Of a stretch of 64,000 nucleotides of DNA, positions 55,101 through 64,000 are shown piece after piece. The notes below the pieces were generated by a model. The model saw only the letters and a program-made list of their open reading frames with translations. It was not told where the DNA came from and did no database searches. Within the stretch, counting starts at the first letter, position 1; each line of letters starts with the position of its first letter. The position numbers and the translations under genes are program-made. Source of the stretch: Mesaphorura yosii. Its lineage: Eukaryota > Arthropoda > Collembola > Poduromorpha > Tullbergiidae. The stretch is taken from assembly GCA_009869945.1 (NCBI GenBank), contig WIXG01000038.1:186001-250000 (forward strand), given 5' to 3'.

Positions 55101-55633
55101 GAATATCATTATTAATGCTCTGCTGACTGAAAGATGATACGATTCACAGTCTTGTCTCTTGTGTAAATTGACTTTGCCGATGGAAAGATCGACCAAGTCT
55201 TGAGTTTGCACAGTGAAGTTTGATTTAATGCAGCTTCGTCCATGCCATGCCTTTGACTTTAGCTTCGTCTAAGCCCCCTTTGTTTGATTTCTGCTAGGAG
55301 GCACGTGCTCACATGAATTTGGGAGCTATTCTTCACGTGAACGGCAAGTACGGAGAAGCCGAGGACCGATACTTAATGGCGCTTCGGCTGAAGCCCAGCG
55401 ATGACGTGACTCTGCTAAACCTCAAGAAATTACGCCAGTTGCAATCGCGTCGCCAAAGCAATCTCTCTAAGTCTTCATCCTCGTGCTCCAGCAAGCAGAC
55501 ACAGGCAGTTGGGACGAGCAGCATGGCCGCAGCGTCCACATCGGCGTCCACGTCTGCAGCTGCGGAAAGGACCAAATCCGGCAACGACCCCGCCAACGCC
55601 ATCAAAGATACCAACAAAGAAAACACGACTTGA
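10077..55633 (+). CDS. TMTC2: TMTC2 orthologue: transmembrane O-mannosyltransferase targeting cadherins 2 (9 exons)
   Basis: Joined exons: 10077-10183, 29392-30322, 37833-39094, 40825-40910, 47185-47435, 53973-54113, 54314-54398, 54511-54689, 55298-55633. They encode 1125 residues. The start is the first ATG after an in-frame TAA at 9966. Family hallmarks are visible: YDDS near residue 33, NDFWGTPLTHSASHKSFRPL (57-76), PWSYHLTNVILH, HPIHTEAVAGIVGRADV (194-210), DWSMESIP (427-434) and NLFFYVGFVVAERVLYMPS (640-658). About 11-12 hydrophobic segments are followed by about nine TPRs (709-1049). By family knowledge, TMTC1-4 are ER multi-pass proteins implicated in O-mannosylation of cadherins, with luminal TPRs and an early Asp pair (here D34/D35) thought to be essential. 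Human TMTC2 is about 836 residues. The excess here is low-complexity insertion in exons 2 and 3 plus a C-terminal tail. The TMTC2 rather than TMTC1/3/4 assignment rests on the SRAI..NQD, SHKSFRPL and LGAILH.NG matches. Confidence 0.95.
11413..11817. mobile_element. Foldback (MITE-like) element with 135-bp arms made of a ~15-bp repeat
   Basis: The left arm 11413-11547 and the right arm 11683-11817 are reverse complements with 5 mismatches in 135 bp, separated by a 135-bp unrelated centre. Weaker symmetry extends 8 bp further out on each side (GTGATTAT against GTTATTAC). Each arm is itself a degenerate tandem array: TTAGAC starts at 11413, 11428, 11443, 11471, 11515 and 11531, with variants at 11457 (GCAGAC) and 11485 (TTACAC), so the spacing is 14-16 bp or a multiple. 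There is no coding capacity. An 11-bp word GCGACAGAAGG lies outside both ends (11386-11396 and 11832-11842). The most likely identity is a nonautonomous foldback DNA transposon; the superfamily is not recognised and no clean short target-site duplication is seen. Confidence 0.75.
20155..20180. repeat. Perfect GC-rich hairpin, 11-bp stem with TTTT loop
   Basis: GGCGCGCGTAT, then TTTT, then ATACGCGCGCC. The stem is perfect with a four-base loop, in otherwise AT-rich intron 1 DNA. No T-run follows and no coding sequence adjoins it. It might act as a structured element in the pre-mRNA or as a DNA cruciform; function is unknown. Confidence 0.8.
20784..20805. repeat. 22-bp near-perfect palindrome
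   Basis: AATGTGCTCG, then TG, then CGAGCACATT. The 10-bp arms are perfect around a two-base centre, about 600 bp from the 20155 hairpin in intron 1. The shape could suit a dimeric DNA-binding protein, but I do not recognise the motif as a known site. Confidence 0.75.
25273..25287. repeat. (CTG)5 microsatellite
   Basis: Five perfect CTG units in intron 1. This is a short simple repeat with no coding context. Confidence 0.9.
29392..30322 (+). CDS. TMTC2: TMTC2 exon 2 (residues 36-346)
   Basis: Starts at SRAILSNQD and ends at IIRTRRQE. It carries the best conserved blocks of the catalytic half: NDFWGTPLTHSASHKSFRPL (57-76), a transmembrane segment around 95-118, HPIHTEAVAGIVGRADV (194-210), and hydrophobic segments at about 211-224, 303-318 and 323-336. 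Two poorly conserved insertions interrupt it. One is Ser/Gly-rich (about 119-180, in GC-rich DNA); the other is His/Arg/Asn-rich (about 230-296). The acceptor is at 29391 and the donor is GAG|GTAAAG, phase 0. Continuation past the donor reads into intron sequence without family similarity, which supports the boundary. Confidence 0.95.
31109..31132. repeat. Short AT-rich inverted repeat
   Basis: TATATTACA and TGTAATATA are perfect reverse complements separated by six bases. In AT-rich intron DNA this may well be chance. Confidence 0.5.
34731..34745. repeat. (TTTTG)3 simple repeat
   Basis: Three perfect TTTTG units in intron 2; an ordinary simple repeat. Confidence 0.85.
37833..39094 (+). CDS. 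TMTC2: TMTC2 exon 3 (residues 347-766 plus 2 nt)
   Basis: Starts EKLSVWNVE. It contains hydrophobic segments near 354-375, 404-420, 445-465, 623-649, 658-672 and 686-705, the conserved DWSMESIP (427-434, DUF1736 region), and FFYVGFVVAERVLYMPSVGF (642-661). It then enters the TPR region at EDWRDEEKLYRAG (709 onward) and SWGNLGNVL. Residues about 470-615 form a long Asn/Ser/His-rich loop with no clear counterpart in vertebrate TMTC2; this is the candidate exitron described separately. If that stretch is always removed, the exon is really two exons (37833-38190 and 38659-39094) and the protein is 969 residues. The donor is TT|GTAAGT, splitting Leu767. Confidence 0.93.
38191..38658 (+). other. 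TMTC2: Candidate exitron (in-frame intron-like segment inside exon 3)
   Basis: The segment begins GTAAGA, ends TTCTTTATCCTCAG, and has a CTGAC branch-point-like motif at 38623-38627, whose A is 32 nt from the end. Its 468 nt equal 156 codons with no stop, in phase with the exon. Splicing would replace R466-A622 by a single Pro and join the transmembrane segment ending SLSVI to SLLLQLAFLVWPF. Remaining open over 156 codons is unlikely by chance (well under 1%), so the stretch looks coding even though its ends look like an intron. It is either an optionally spliced exitron or a constitutive in-frame intron; RNA data are needed to choose. Confidence 0.55.
39095..40824 (+). other. TMTC2: TMTC2 intron 3 (1.7 kb)
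   Basis: GTAAGT donor; the acceptor ends CGCACCAG. The intron splits the Leu767 codon after two bases. Nothing beyond unique intronic sequence is seen. Confidence 0.9.
40825..40910 (+). CDS. TMTC2: TMTC2 exon 4 (residues 767-795 plus 1 nt)
   Basis: An 86-nt exon encoding GLLMEGQGRFDEALTSYRSA and then IHFRPRLA, the bulk of the second TPR. It shows the expected A..Y..A.....P spacing and aligns with LGLLLQENSRFAEALHYYKL of vertebrate TMTC2. Acceptor CCAG|GGG and donor CCT|GTAAGT. It is too short to stand out as an ORF and was found by requiring frame continuity between exons 3 and 5. Confidence 0.92.
40911..47184 (+). other. TMTC2: TMTC2 intron 4 (6.3 kb)
   Basis: GTAAGT donor and TTTGCACTTTGCAG acceptor. 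The intron holds a tandem 8-bp palindrome at 44395-44413. No gene-like or RNA-like element was supported on either strand. Confidence 0.9.
44395..44413. repeat. Tandem 8-bp palindrome ATGCGCAT
   Basis: Two copies of ATGCGCAT separated by AAA. The copies are identical and each is self-complementary, so they can also pair with each other as an 8-bp stem with a 3-base loop. ATGCGCAT resembles an Oct-type octamer half-site arrangement only loosely; function is unknown. Confidence 0.6.
47185..47435 (+). CDS. TMTC2: TMTC2 exon 5 (residues 796-879)
   Basis: Encodes AYLSLGQVLTRLGRTAEAMN (797-816), the third TPR. A linker DLRTHVEAKVSALLRFGNLL follows, then a fourth TPR ending REAVNLMPPTYSQAQ. The linker corresponds to the DPHAHKSSVTSCLYNLGKL region of vertebrate TMTC2. 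The acceptor is GCAG|CGGC. The donor used must be CAG|GTCAGT at 47436, because only this keeps frame with SVYNAMGEAL in exon 6; a second GTAAGT donor sits 4 nt downstream. Confidence 0.95.
47436..47445 (+). promoter_or_regulatory. TMTC2: Overlapping tandem splice donors
   Basis: The sequence GTCAGTAAGT holds two GT donors 4 nt apart (47436 and 47440). The first has a perfect CAG exon end and gives the productive frame. The second has the stronger GTAAGT intron half but would add 4 nt, shift the frame, and reach a TAA at 54041-54043 in exon 6. Confidence 0.7.
47903..47922. repeat. (CCAAA)4 minisatellite-like run
   Basis: Four perfect CCAAA units in intron 5; a simple repeat. Confidence 0.85.
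48091..48107. repeat. CTAGT x3 simple repeat
   Basis: Three perfect CTAGT units followed by CT, in intron 5. Confidence 0.85.
53973..54113 (+). CDS. TMTC2: TMTC2 exon 6 (residues 880-926)
   Basis: A 141-nt, phase 0 to phase 0 exon encoding SVYNAMGEALYRTGEASEAE and continuing to the nearly invariant DHIPAHLTYGKML of TMTC2 (vertebrate DHIPAHLTYGKLL). It covers the fifth TPR and the start of the sixth. The acceptor is TGTGCAG|AGT and the donor AAT|GTAAGT. This short block is the strongest single match for TMTC2 over its paralogues. Confidence 0.96.
54114..54313 (+). other. TMTC2: TMTC2 intron 6 (200 bp)
   Basis: GTAAGT donor and AAATGCTTTCAG acceptor, phase 0. A compact intron with no other content. 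Confidence 0.93.
54314..54398 (+). CDS. TMTC2: TMTC2 exon 7 (residues 927-954 plus 1 nt)
   Basis: An 85-nt exon encoding KTRLLEAESWFRRAKKIAPA and then DSSVYHHYG, the second helix of the sixth TPR and the start of the seventh. It matches RKSEAEKLFLKAIELDP..GNCYMHYGQF in vertebrate TMTC2. Acceptor TTTCAG|AAA; donor TATG|GTAAAA, splitting a Gly codon. Confidence 0.92.
54399..54510 (+). other. TMTC2: TMTC2 intron 7 (112 bp)
   Basis: GTAAAA donor and TGATTCACAG acceptor. It is the shortest intron of the gene and splits Gly955 after one base. Reading through it in frame meets a stop quickly, so retention would truncate the protein. Confidence 0.9.
54511..54689 (+). CDS. TMTC2: TMTC2 exon 8 (residues 955-1014)
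   Basis: Encodes QFLSIESRHDEAAEAYVTAA then ELAPNDYDIIVGAANALRQI and IYYRKAVVIRPE, the rest of the seventh TPR and all of the eighth. It matches QFLLEEARLIEAAEMAKKAA...FDVVFNAAHMLRQ in vertebrate TMTC2. Acceptor CACAG|GGC; donor GAG|GTAAGA, phase 0. Confidence 0.94.
54690..55297 (+). other. TMTC2: TMTC2 intron 8 (608 bp)
   Basis: GTAAGA donor and TGATTTCTGCTAG acceptor, phase 0. Unique sequence with no other feature seen. Confidence 0.92.
55298..55633 (+). CDS. TMTC2: TMTC2 exon 9, last coding exon (residues 1015-1125 and stop)
   Basis: Starts EARAHMNLGAILHVNGKYGE (vertebrate: PAALMNLGAILHLNG) and completes the ninth TPR at LMALRLKPSDDV. The helical NLKKLRQLQSRRQ follows, then a 60-residue tail of low complexity rich in Ser, Ala and Thr (about 1063-1125, ending NKENTT). 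Stop TGA is at 55631-55633. The tail has no ER-retrieval KDEL-type signal and no counterpart in vertebrate TMTC2, which ends soon after the last TPR. Confidence 0.95.
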   Translation, partial: EARAHMNLGAILHVNGKYGEAEDRYLMALRLKPSDDVTLLNLKKLRQLQSRRQSNLSKSSSSCSSKQTQAVGTSSMAAASTSASTSAAAERTKSGNDPANAIKDTNKENTT

Positions 55634-55774
55634 GTACGAGTTTACAGCGTTTATTCCGGGCTTTTGGTCCCTTCCTCGAAAACTATCACTACGACTATGA
55701 AACAAAGTATTGGATTCAAATTCTATATAATCTAAACAACTTGTACCTTTACCCTCCTACGAAATCCTATTAAA
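55634..55774 (+). other. TMTC2: Inferred minimal TMTC2 3'UTR
   Basis: The noncoding stretch from the stop codon to the first poly(A)-type hexamer is about 140 bp. The true 3'UTR may be longer, since no AATAAA is evident nearby and a downstream site could also be used. Confidence 0.4.
55769..55774 (+). promoter_or_regulatory. TMTC2: Candidate poly(A) signal ATTAAA for TMTC2
   Basis: ATTAAA is the commonest variant of AATAAA. It lies 136 nt after the stop, and a T/G-containing stretch follows within 40 nt. I did not see an AATAAA in the next several hundred bases. Confidence 0.4.
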
Positions 55775-55799
55775 ATTAATGAGTGTCCAATTCTCGCTT

Positions 55800-58700
55800 C
55801 GTCTTGAATTTCATCTCGCTTTGACCAGCTTCTGCACTAATCGTTAAAGTCGTTATCAAGTTATCGTTATTCGTATTGCAATGTGAACGGACTGGATGAA
55901 GACTGTTTGCCAAGACAGCGTCCGGTTGTGGAAGACATTTCCAGCGATTCACGAGGATTGTAATTCAATTTCGTGTTTTACCCCTTCTTTTGATGAAATT
56001 CTAGCTTGATAGTCAAAGTAGCAATTAACTTCTCGGTGTTACTTTATTTACTTTAAACGTAGTAAACAATTGTGTGACACGTTAATTATACTACTCTGCC
56101 TACACAAATCATGCTCTGTGTAAAGTTTATAAATGTATTTGAAATGGTACTACTACGCTATATTGTTATATCGAATCACAAGAATCAAAATTATATTACA
56201 CCAACTGGATATTAAAATGATCTGCTTGTTGCGTAAAAATGGTGTGCTATCATGCATTTATTTTTGCATTCATCAGGTTGCACGTTCGATCGCTGGTCTC
56301 ATTAAATTACAACGCGCGAAGATTCGCGCATTAATATTTAACCACATATCGCGCCGAAATACCAGTCTCCATAACTTTCCTCCGGTTCTACTAAAATAGT
56401 TATTTGCGATGCGCGTACGGCAAATTGTCCTCAAGACTATTTCGTTTGACGTGTACTTTCCAAACTCCGGACAGCTGCAGGCACGCGTGAGGCGTGCGTA
56501 ATTTCGGAGTCGTCTTTTATTGAAATACTTCTAATTCTAAACAGCCGCAAGCAATTTCAGGAGAATCGTCGAACCAGACACAGGCAGCCTCTCAACCCTT
56601 TTTAGTGCCCGAGTGCCTGAGTGCCAACTGCTACGGCAGCCATAAAAACAATAACGCTGGAAATTTGGTTCTTTATAGCTACAACTAGCATTAGTTGCAC
56701 AGCTGTGCACTGTGGATTACGCAGATCCCAAACGGGACGAGTTTAATTGCATTCCTTTCGAGGTTTTCTCGTGCGAGGAGGGTTATTGTTATTTCGCATT
56801 CGCATCTCTCAGATGAGAGCGAATAATGCCGAGTTCCGACCGTTCGTAATTCTTTTGTCTCTTCCTTATTTGGCTTTCTCATTTCGAAATTATTTAATTT
56901 CAGATCAGCATTTAATCCCACTTAAGCATTCCCCAAGCACGCTTGCCCATGCAAATGACTGCACTGGCATTTACAGACGCAATTTAGTTTTATTTTTTTC
57001 ATTTTGAAAGTTTAACCATTAAGAGCATTTACGATTGTAAATTTTTGTCAACTACTTTATTACTTTGATAGCTCGTTTGGCCTTACGTTGAAGCTGAAGT
57101 GTAAGACTGACGTTATTTCTAAAACGTGAACAAGACTGAAGCCCGACCGGTTTCATTGTAGAAATGAAGGCTTAATTTTGCTCGAATTTTCTGAAACACA
57201 GGCGAGAGACTTCATACTAGAGCCTTTTCTTCGTATTCGATTGCAATTAGTCGCACGCACTCGTTATTATTACTTTTACGAACTGCTTTCTGCCGTTTCT
57301 TGCTTGAAATGGAAAGGAAAATTGGAAACAGAAAGAAGTTGAGTAATCCATTATTGGATTCGTTAGTGAAAGTGACAATTTCATCACATTTCTTAGTTCT
57401 GTGCTCGGCTTCCCTTTGCCATCCGTTCTACTTCTGATCTTTTTATTGCTTGCTGCCTGAATTTATGCCTCCATTTCCAGTTCGCAGGGGGTGAAACTTT
57501 AGTGTACTTATTGTTTCATAGACGGATTTTTACAGCTCACGACTTTCTCAACATGAATGCCGTTTGTATATTACATTAATTAAAGGATGGAAGTTTAATC
57601 CTTGAGCTGCGGGCTGAAGGCATCCTTGGGACCAAATGACGTGAAGCTGACAAGTGAAGCTCCACAGAGGATATAAAATGACGTGGCTTGATTTCGCGGC
57701 GTCAAGCATGCCATTAATTAAGAACCCTTGTGGCAAAGCGGCAAGATGTCAACCCATCAACTAATCAATTACGCTTATCAATACAAGATTGACGTTACAA
57801 AGAAAATATTACTTTGCACACAAATTCAAATTATCCGAGTTTCATATTTTTCGAATTTGAACAAGAGCGCGAGCGAGAGGTCAAGAGCAACACGACGAAA
57901 AAGCAATGAGAACACCGACAGCCAATGCCAAAGAGGAAGTCAGGCGCTCAGTCCATTCTCTCGTTATTCTTGGTTCTGTATTCTGTAGCAAAATAGCCGG
58001 AGTCAAATTCAGCTGGGATTTGGGATCAAAAATTTATAAGCAATGATTGCAATTGCATCTTACATTACTTTACTTTTGAGAAATAAAAGCAAATGATTGT
58101 AGTCGCAACATCAAAAGTGTCTGACGAGTTATGATGGATGCGAGCTTTTTCCTCGCGGCGGGAATACGAGGCAGTCCCTATCTTCTTCCAGAAAACACAT
58201 TCCACGTATTAGTTGCTCTGTTTGCGTGTGCTGTGCAAATGTGGTAGGGCTCTCCATCAGTCACAGCAACATCAAAGGAAGGTGGTTTTCGTTTTGAATT
58301 TGTTCCTGCTGCTGCTCCTTCAGACACGCTTTCTTTTTGATACACTCATTTTGCTGTTTCATGTTCGCAGTGCAGAATTTTGGTGTCAGCACACGCAGTT
58401 TGCATTGTTGGATGGGACCTGCGACGTGGCGGGACGATAATGAAGACTCGAAATGGGTAGTGGTAATGAGGAACAGACTGAAACTGCAACCGTAGTCGTA
58501 GGTCGCCTTTACTTCGAAGAGAAGCGACGAGCAAATCCAATTGAAATCGTGACTTTGCTTGGATATCGCTTCAAGGAGAACTGTGATAAAAAGCTGAAAA
58601 TTGGCAGCGCCTGTGCCGCTCTTCATTCTGCGTACGGTAAGCTGTCGCATGGTCAGAATGGCACGACTGGCAACTGAAACGCCAGAATGAGACAGACTGA

Positions 58701-61700
58701 TGTAATTCTGGGAAGGAACCCTTTCCGAATTCTAAATTACACTTGTTTTGCAATATTGCATTACAGTTGTGAGCGCAGTCGTCAAGTGTAGCACTTGTGA
58801 CACTTCAATATCCCGTTGAGCATATTGAGACACAATGACCCACTATGCATACTAATCGCTCTTTGAAGTCAGGATCGCTCCTATTGCTCATCGGAGCAGC
58901 AGCCAAGTTGAACACGAGTTATGTGGAACTCAAACTCGTTCCAGCAGCAGCGTTCCTTTCGTCTGGTGCTCATTGTAATTCTTCGCCACCGCGTATTCGC
59001 TTTGTAAACTCAATGACACTCAAATGCCTTTGGACGCTAAAGCTCGCTGCGCTGCTCATCCTCACGCCTTTCACTCGATTCTCTTCCTCTTCTTCTTGCT
59101 ACTTATAATTCACTGATGCAGTCCCAGCTTTCAGCCTGCCTTGTCATCATCATAATCAGTTGCCTCATTTCTTCGTTCATTCGGAGTTTGACAGTCTCAC
59201 ATTCGCGCTCGGCAGTGAGCAGCTTCGACTTTCTCCAGAACTTTCTCGACATGGACAACTGCGGCCAGCAGTGATGCTACCGTTGTGATGGACCACTCTT
59301 TTGTGATTTCACCTGCCTGCCGTTATGTGTGCTTTCGCCTTAAAAAAGTATCTGGAACCTTTACACTTAAAATCTTAACTTTGTCATGAAAAGTGCTTTC
59401 CTGCCTTTACTTTATGCTGTGGTATGTACGCAATAAGTAAACTTGGTAGTTTTTCTCCCGGTTTTGCATAGGAGTTCTCCTATTCTCGTTATAATGAAGC
59501 GGAAATTGAATTCTCGAAAAAATGAGAGAAATTCCGTTGTTATAGTTTAGAAGGCGTGAAAATATCCTGTGTTCCTGGTGCAAATGCGCTTCAGTACTTA
59601 ATAAAGCGTTTAGTCGCCTGTAGCACTGAAGATAGGCACTGCGAGATTTAAATTCACATTTAGGGGGGTTGGGCAGAATGTCACTTGCATGCGAATTGTG
59701 ACCAAGGCGACTTTTAACTTAATTTCAAGAAGTTGATCGTTCTCGCGCTACGCTCCGCGTCGAAATTCAGTGCAGTGCGCAAGTGGAAGTAGAATTTTAA
59801 TAGGCACTTGATTTTTTGAATTCTCGACACGGAAATGTGTTGCCTGCCGTCGAATATAGTGCTCCAAGCTGATTAACATCATTAGTCGCTTCTCGCCAGT
59901 CGTGCTTCCCGATTTTTACGCCTGCAAGCAGTAGTTCAAGCTCATTCTCTTCGATTCGAGTCTAAATGCGTTTGCGTTATAATGTGATATTGTCTGTATC
60001 GTCATTGCATTATTTCGCAATTGTCAGTTTCAGTCTTCCTCACACTTTATACGTGCCCTGACCGTGCATTATTTTTTCTTGGTTCGTGCCTTCCTTCATT
60101 CTTACTTTCTACCTCTCCCCTTCTGCTCTGCCTCTTCTCCACTACCACGGCGCGGCAGTGCATTCTTTTTGTTTCTTTCCCCAAAAGACATTATTACGTA
60201 ATATAATTTCAGTTCTAATCGTTTCCAAAGTCAGTAGTCGGTCGTTGTATCTTGCCTTGATGGTTTCCTTTATTTTCTTCCTATTTACGCGGTCCTGTTT
60301 CTTCTCCCCTCGGCTCGGCCGCTCTTACTCGTGCGGCTCGGCTTCGGCTTCATGTTCAATTATATTTCACTGTTTTATTTCAAAAAAGAATAATTGAGTT
60401 AGTCTTTCCTTTGGAATTAAGGGGGAGGCAAACCAAGAGCAACAGAAAAGGAGAAAAACAATTTTCTCTTTCTATCAATCTCTCGCGCGAGCTATGTCTA
60501 CCCACCTTCTTTCATGACTGTGCTTGGTTTCTCTCAAAGACCGTCGAGAAATAGCACAAATTGCGTCAATTATTATGTGCTTGGATCTATCAGACTCATA
60601 CAGCAAGCAAACAAGCAGGAAAGATAGACAACAAGTCCGGTCATGAGAAAATGAAAATGAAATTGAGCAGAAGAGAAATGTAATAAAGGAAATGAGCAAC
60701 AGAAAGCAAACTCTCATGCATCGGTTCAGGACAGGGACAATTTTGTCCATGGATTCTATTGGTTGTCTCTTTCAGCAAGCGAGATCATACACTAAAGTCT
60801 AGTCCAGTCTGAGCCTGGACCAACAGTTCATTTGTGCTTGTACTGCTTGCTGGTGTCAACCAGCAACTTTCATTGCAAAACTTTTGAAAACCAAACTGAT
60901 CTCTCGAGACAAGTCCGAACGCTGCTGTTCCTGGGTCTTATCTGACCAGACGGCCACTCTCATGTCGCATATCTTCAACCGGCGTAGTTGAACTACACAG
61001 AATCCAGAAGCGTTCAGCTGAAGCTCGCAGTTCACCAAATTAACAAGTAGATGGGCATTCTAGTGTGTGGTTTGTTCACTGAGTGGATGATTTTGTATTG
61101 CAGAGGCGTCCAATATTGCTACCAACGGGCCCTCACTCAATTTCGCTGCTCCATCCAAGTGCCAACAAGAGTGTTGTCCGCAAAATGCCATTATTATAAC
61201 CACTTCAAAGTTAAGAAGAGTTGATGTGGGTCTCGAGAAGAGTGAGCGCAGAATATCGCACTGGGACGCAGGCACACACAGCAAACTTTATACCATTATT
61301 TTTAACTTACAGTTTTCAAACTTTACACGGAAGCGTTTATCACATTTACATTTACCATTTGTTCGGAAGGCCGCAAATTGAAGTCGGTAAATTTTATGGT
61401 AAGGTAGCGTGCACACGGGCAGGCCACACATGACGCAATTGGTTAGAATTCAGAAACGCTTACCTTCAAGCGAAAACCTGCGCTTAACTCAGAATTTTTT
61501 TTCTAGTTAGTACATCATTCATTTCTGACTCAACTCTAGAAAGTCTTTTTTGTTTCTGACATGCAGCCGAGAAATGAAAAATCTTATCTGAAATTGATAG
61601 ATCTGATCGTGACGACTTCCATTATCTCAATTTCTCAATATACTCGATCAAAAATCCAATCGACCTGGAGTTTGAAACTGCTGGCTCAATTTTTCAAATA

Positions 61701-64000
61701 AACGAAAAATTTTTATTGCCCTGGAATGCACGGAACAAAGAAGCTGCTAATTTTATAAATACAGCTCTTTCTAAATTAGAAGGAAACTGAAGCCAACGAA
61801 CTTCACAGAGACCGTGGACATAAATTAGGCCTCTGAGACGACTTGTGGACTTTCTGAGGATGTTCGGTCGTTTTGAGCAGCAATTGTAACATTTCCGCGT
61901 AAATACTCCCGCATCAGACGTAAGTGTGTGTTTATGTTCCTGTTGAAATTTGGAAGCTGACCTCCTCCGTTTAAACCACCACGCGCCTCTAATCTAAAGC
62001 TACATGGGCCAGAAACAAGAATTGCACTCTTATTTACTGAATTTGGTGTTGTGACGAGGAAAAGCCAAGTCCATAAGTCTCTCGTTTCTTGGCTGAAATG
62101 GCCGGCTGACTTTCTCTTGCCACTTTGCACAATATTGTTTCACTTCAGTTGCTGCAGTTGCCATTACATTTTCCTCCTCGTGAAGCCGGCTTCTCATTTC
62201 GCTGACTTGTATGATCCGCGTCTCGTCGCGTTGTGTGTCGGGCGTCGGGTTTCTAGCATGTCACAATCATAAATTAAATGGACAATTACAACGTTTATTG
62301 TTCCTGATTTCTAATTAATTGCAGTTCATTTCATTTTTGCCTTGCTTTCCCTCAAACTCCCTTCTGGACCGGCATTAAATGTTGCTCAACTCTCCGCTGC
62401 CGTGCCTCTTCCCACTGAGCGTTTGTGCGGTGCGCCTTTTCTAATTAGAAAGAGCTTAGCACATTTCCCCTTACCCGGCTACAAATTGCACGTCAGTTGA
62501 AACTTGATTGCTCAATATTTTACCCGATAATTACAGACTGTGGTTTTTTAACTTCCTGCTGACTACAAATCAGAATGACAAAACTGCACTCGAGGGAATT
62601 GGAGACTCGATACAAACGTAGCCTCAGAAGATTTATTGCATGGTCTGCTAAATGCATTAAGAAAATTGTAATTACAAGCAAATCGTTGTCTCCAGTGAAA
62701 GTTAGTGTTTTTTTTATTCAAATTCTGAACGAGGCCATGCAAAAGCAGGGAGTAACTCTCGGTAAGTCGAGTCGCAATGGATTTTAACGTGCTTTTCGCA
62801 CATTTCTATCTTGGCTTTAAATCCGTCCGCACAATAAGGAAAGCGTCGAACGCTGGTAGGAACGACAAATTTTTATTTTATCACTTTGCTTAATTTAACT
62901 TTGTTCGCGCATTCAATTCTGGGAAGACTCGCACAAAATACGCGCAACTCGCACTGGAGGAAGTCTCCGGAAATTCGAGCAGAAAGATTATCCCTAGAAA
63001 GTTAGGTGAAGATCTGGATATTATACACTTATTTTTATTACTTGTTCCTGCTTCAATAATAACATTTTAGGGGCAAGTTCTATTTGATTCAATCCTCTTT
63101 CTCTGCGAAGGAAGATTTTCGCGTACCTTTCCGGCGCCTTTCTTGCCCTCGCGTCTCTCGCTCGGTTTCTGCTCAGAGGCAAGTCGAAAGGTATTCACGG
63201 TTTCAAATTTTATTCCCTACATTTTATGTCGCTGAATCTATTTGATATTCACTTCAATATCATTCATGTTGATGGCCATTCCAAAACACTCAACAGAAAG
63301 CCCGAGCCAGACCTTTCTTTTATTTTTGTGACTTTGGAGCCAAGAGGGAACAATTTGTACAAGTTTCTCTTCTTTCTCCAGACGAGGAGTCCGCCGGATA
63401 ACTGCGAGCTTTATTTCATAACATTTTACATATATTATATAAATGTAAAAAAGTAATGAAACGAATTGATATTGGACACACCACTACGCCAAATGAGTTG
63501 TTTTTCATGTTCCTATTATGCTAAGAAAATTGTACCCCATCTGGCTGAGCAAGCAAATATTCTAATAAAAATAATAAAACAAGGAGAATAAAAACCGAGT
63601 TTAATAAAAGTCCCATGGAATAGGAGAAGAAAGAGCGAGTGGGCAAAAGAAAACGCAATATTTTAGTGCTTTATGAGTCTGTGCGTAATTTCTTGTATCC
63701 TCTCTCGCTCTGCCTGTCCATCGTGCCATTCCTCCTTCAGCCTCCACGGCGGTCGAGCTTTTGGCTGGTTCATGGATGCCACTCCGCATTTATTTCCGTC
63801 TGTATCCAAAATAGCAAAATATGCAATTGAGTAATATTTTATTTCTCATCCTATTTTGATAAAACGACCATTGCGAAAATGTTGCAATCAGAAATGCTTT
63901 ACGCCAGACTTCTTGCTTGCTGCTTGAATGTCCTAAAATGAATATTAATTAAAATGTACAGTCAAATTTCCGACATTCTACCCGCGTCATTCCTGTCTGC
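55800..64000. other. Intergenic DNA downstream of TMTC2
   Basis: No ORF in this stretch, on either strand, has recognisable domains, compositional bias or splice-framed extension. The longest, near 58261-58650 on the minus strand, is ordinary noise. No transposon ends, RNA genes or long repeats were recognised by eye. Confidence 0.5.

Noticed and set aside
1..64000. CRISPR arrays, bacterial operons, phage or defence systems
   Set aside because: The window is split-gene animal DNA. No regularly spaced exact repeats, ribosome-binding sites or gene clusters of prokaryotic type are present.

Overview
This window is eukaryotic genomic DNA, and one large split gene on the + strand dominates it. 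The gene is an orthologue of TMTC2, an animal ER-membrane protein with C-terminal TPR repeats. I assembled nine coding exons from 10077 to 55633. All have GT-AG junctions, and the reading frame closes across all eight introns to give a predicted protein of 1125 residues. The family is animal-specific, introns range from 112 bp to 19.2 kb, and noncoding DNA is AT-rich with few recognisable transposons. This fits an animal, plausibly an arthropod, but I cannot name the species or class from the sequence.

Layout. Positions 1-98 may hold the last codons of an upstream + strand gene, followed by 3'UTR-like sequence to an AATAAA at 1407 (weak evidence). From 1460 to about 9980 I see no supportable gene; the 3' part should contain the TMTC2 promoter and 5'UTR. 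Exon 1 (10077-10183) is followed by a 19.2 kb intron carrying a foldback repeat element and two short perfect inverted repeats. Exons 2 (29392-30322) and 3 (37833-39094) encode the multi-pass membrane half. Exons 4-9 (40825-55633) encode about nine TPRs and a Ser/Ala/Thr-rich tail. An ATTAAA at 55769 is a candidate poly(A) signal. From there to 64000 I see no gene.

The most interesting observations are: (1) a 468-nt stretch inside exon 3 that is fully open in frame yet has a strong 5' splice site, branch-point motif and 3' splice site, which makes it a candidate exitron removing 156 residues; (2) a 405-bp foldback element in intron 1 whose 135-bp arms are each a degenerate array of a ~15-bp TTAGAC unit; (3) an out-of-frame upstream ORF overlapping the TMTC2 start codon; (4) overlapping tandem splice donors at the end of exon 5; and (5) low-complexity insertions that make this TMTC2 much longer than the vertebrate protein. 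I found no prokaryotic-type system, CRISPR array, convincing RNA gene or intact transposase gene. Most of the window is ordinary intron and intergenic DNA.
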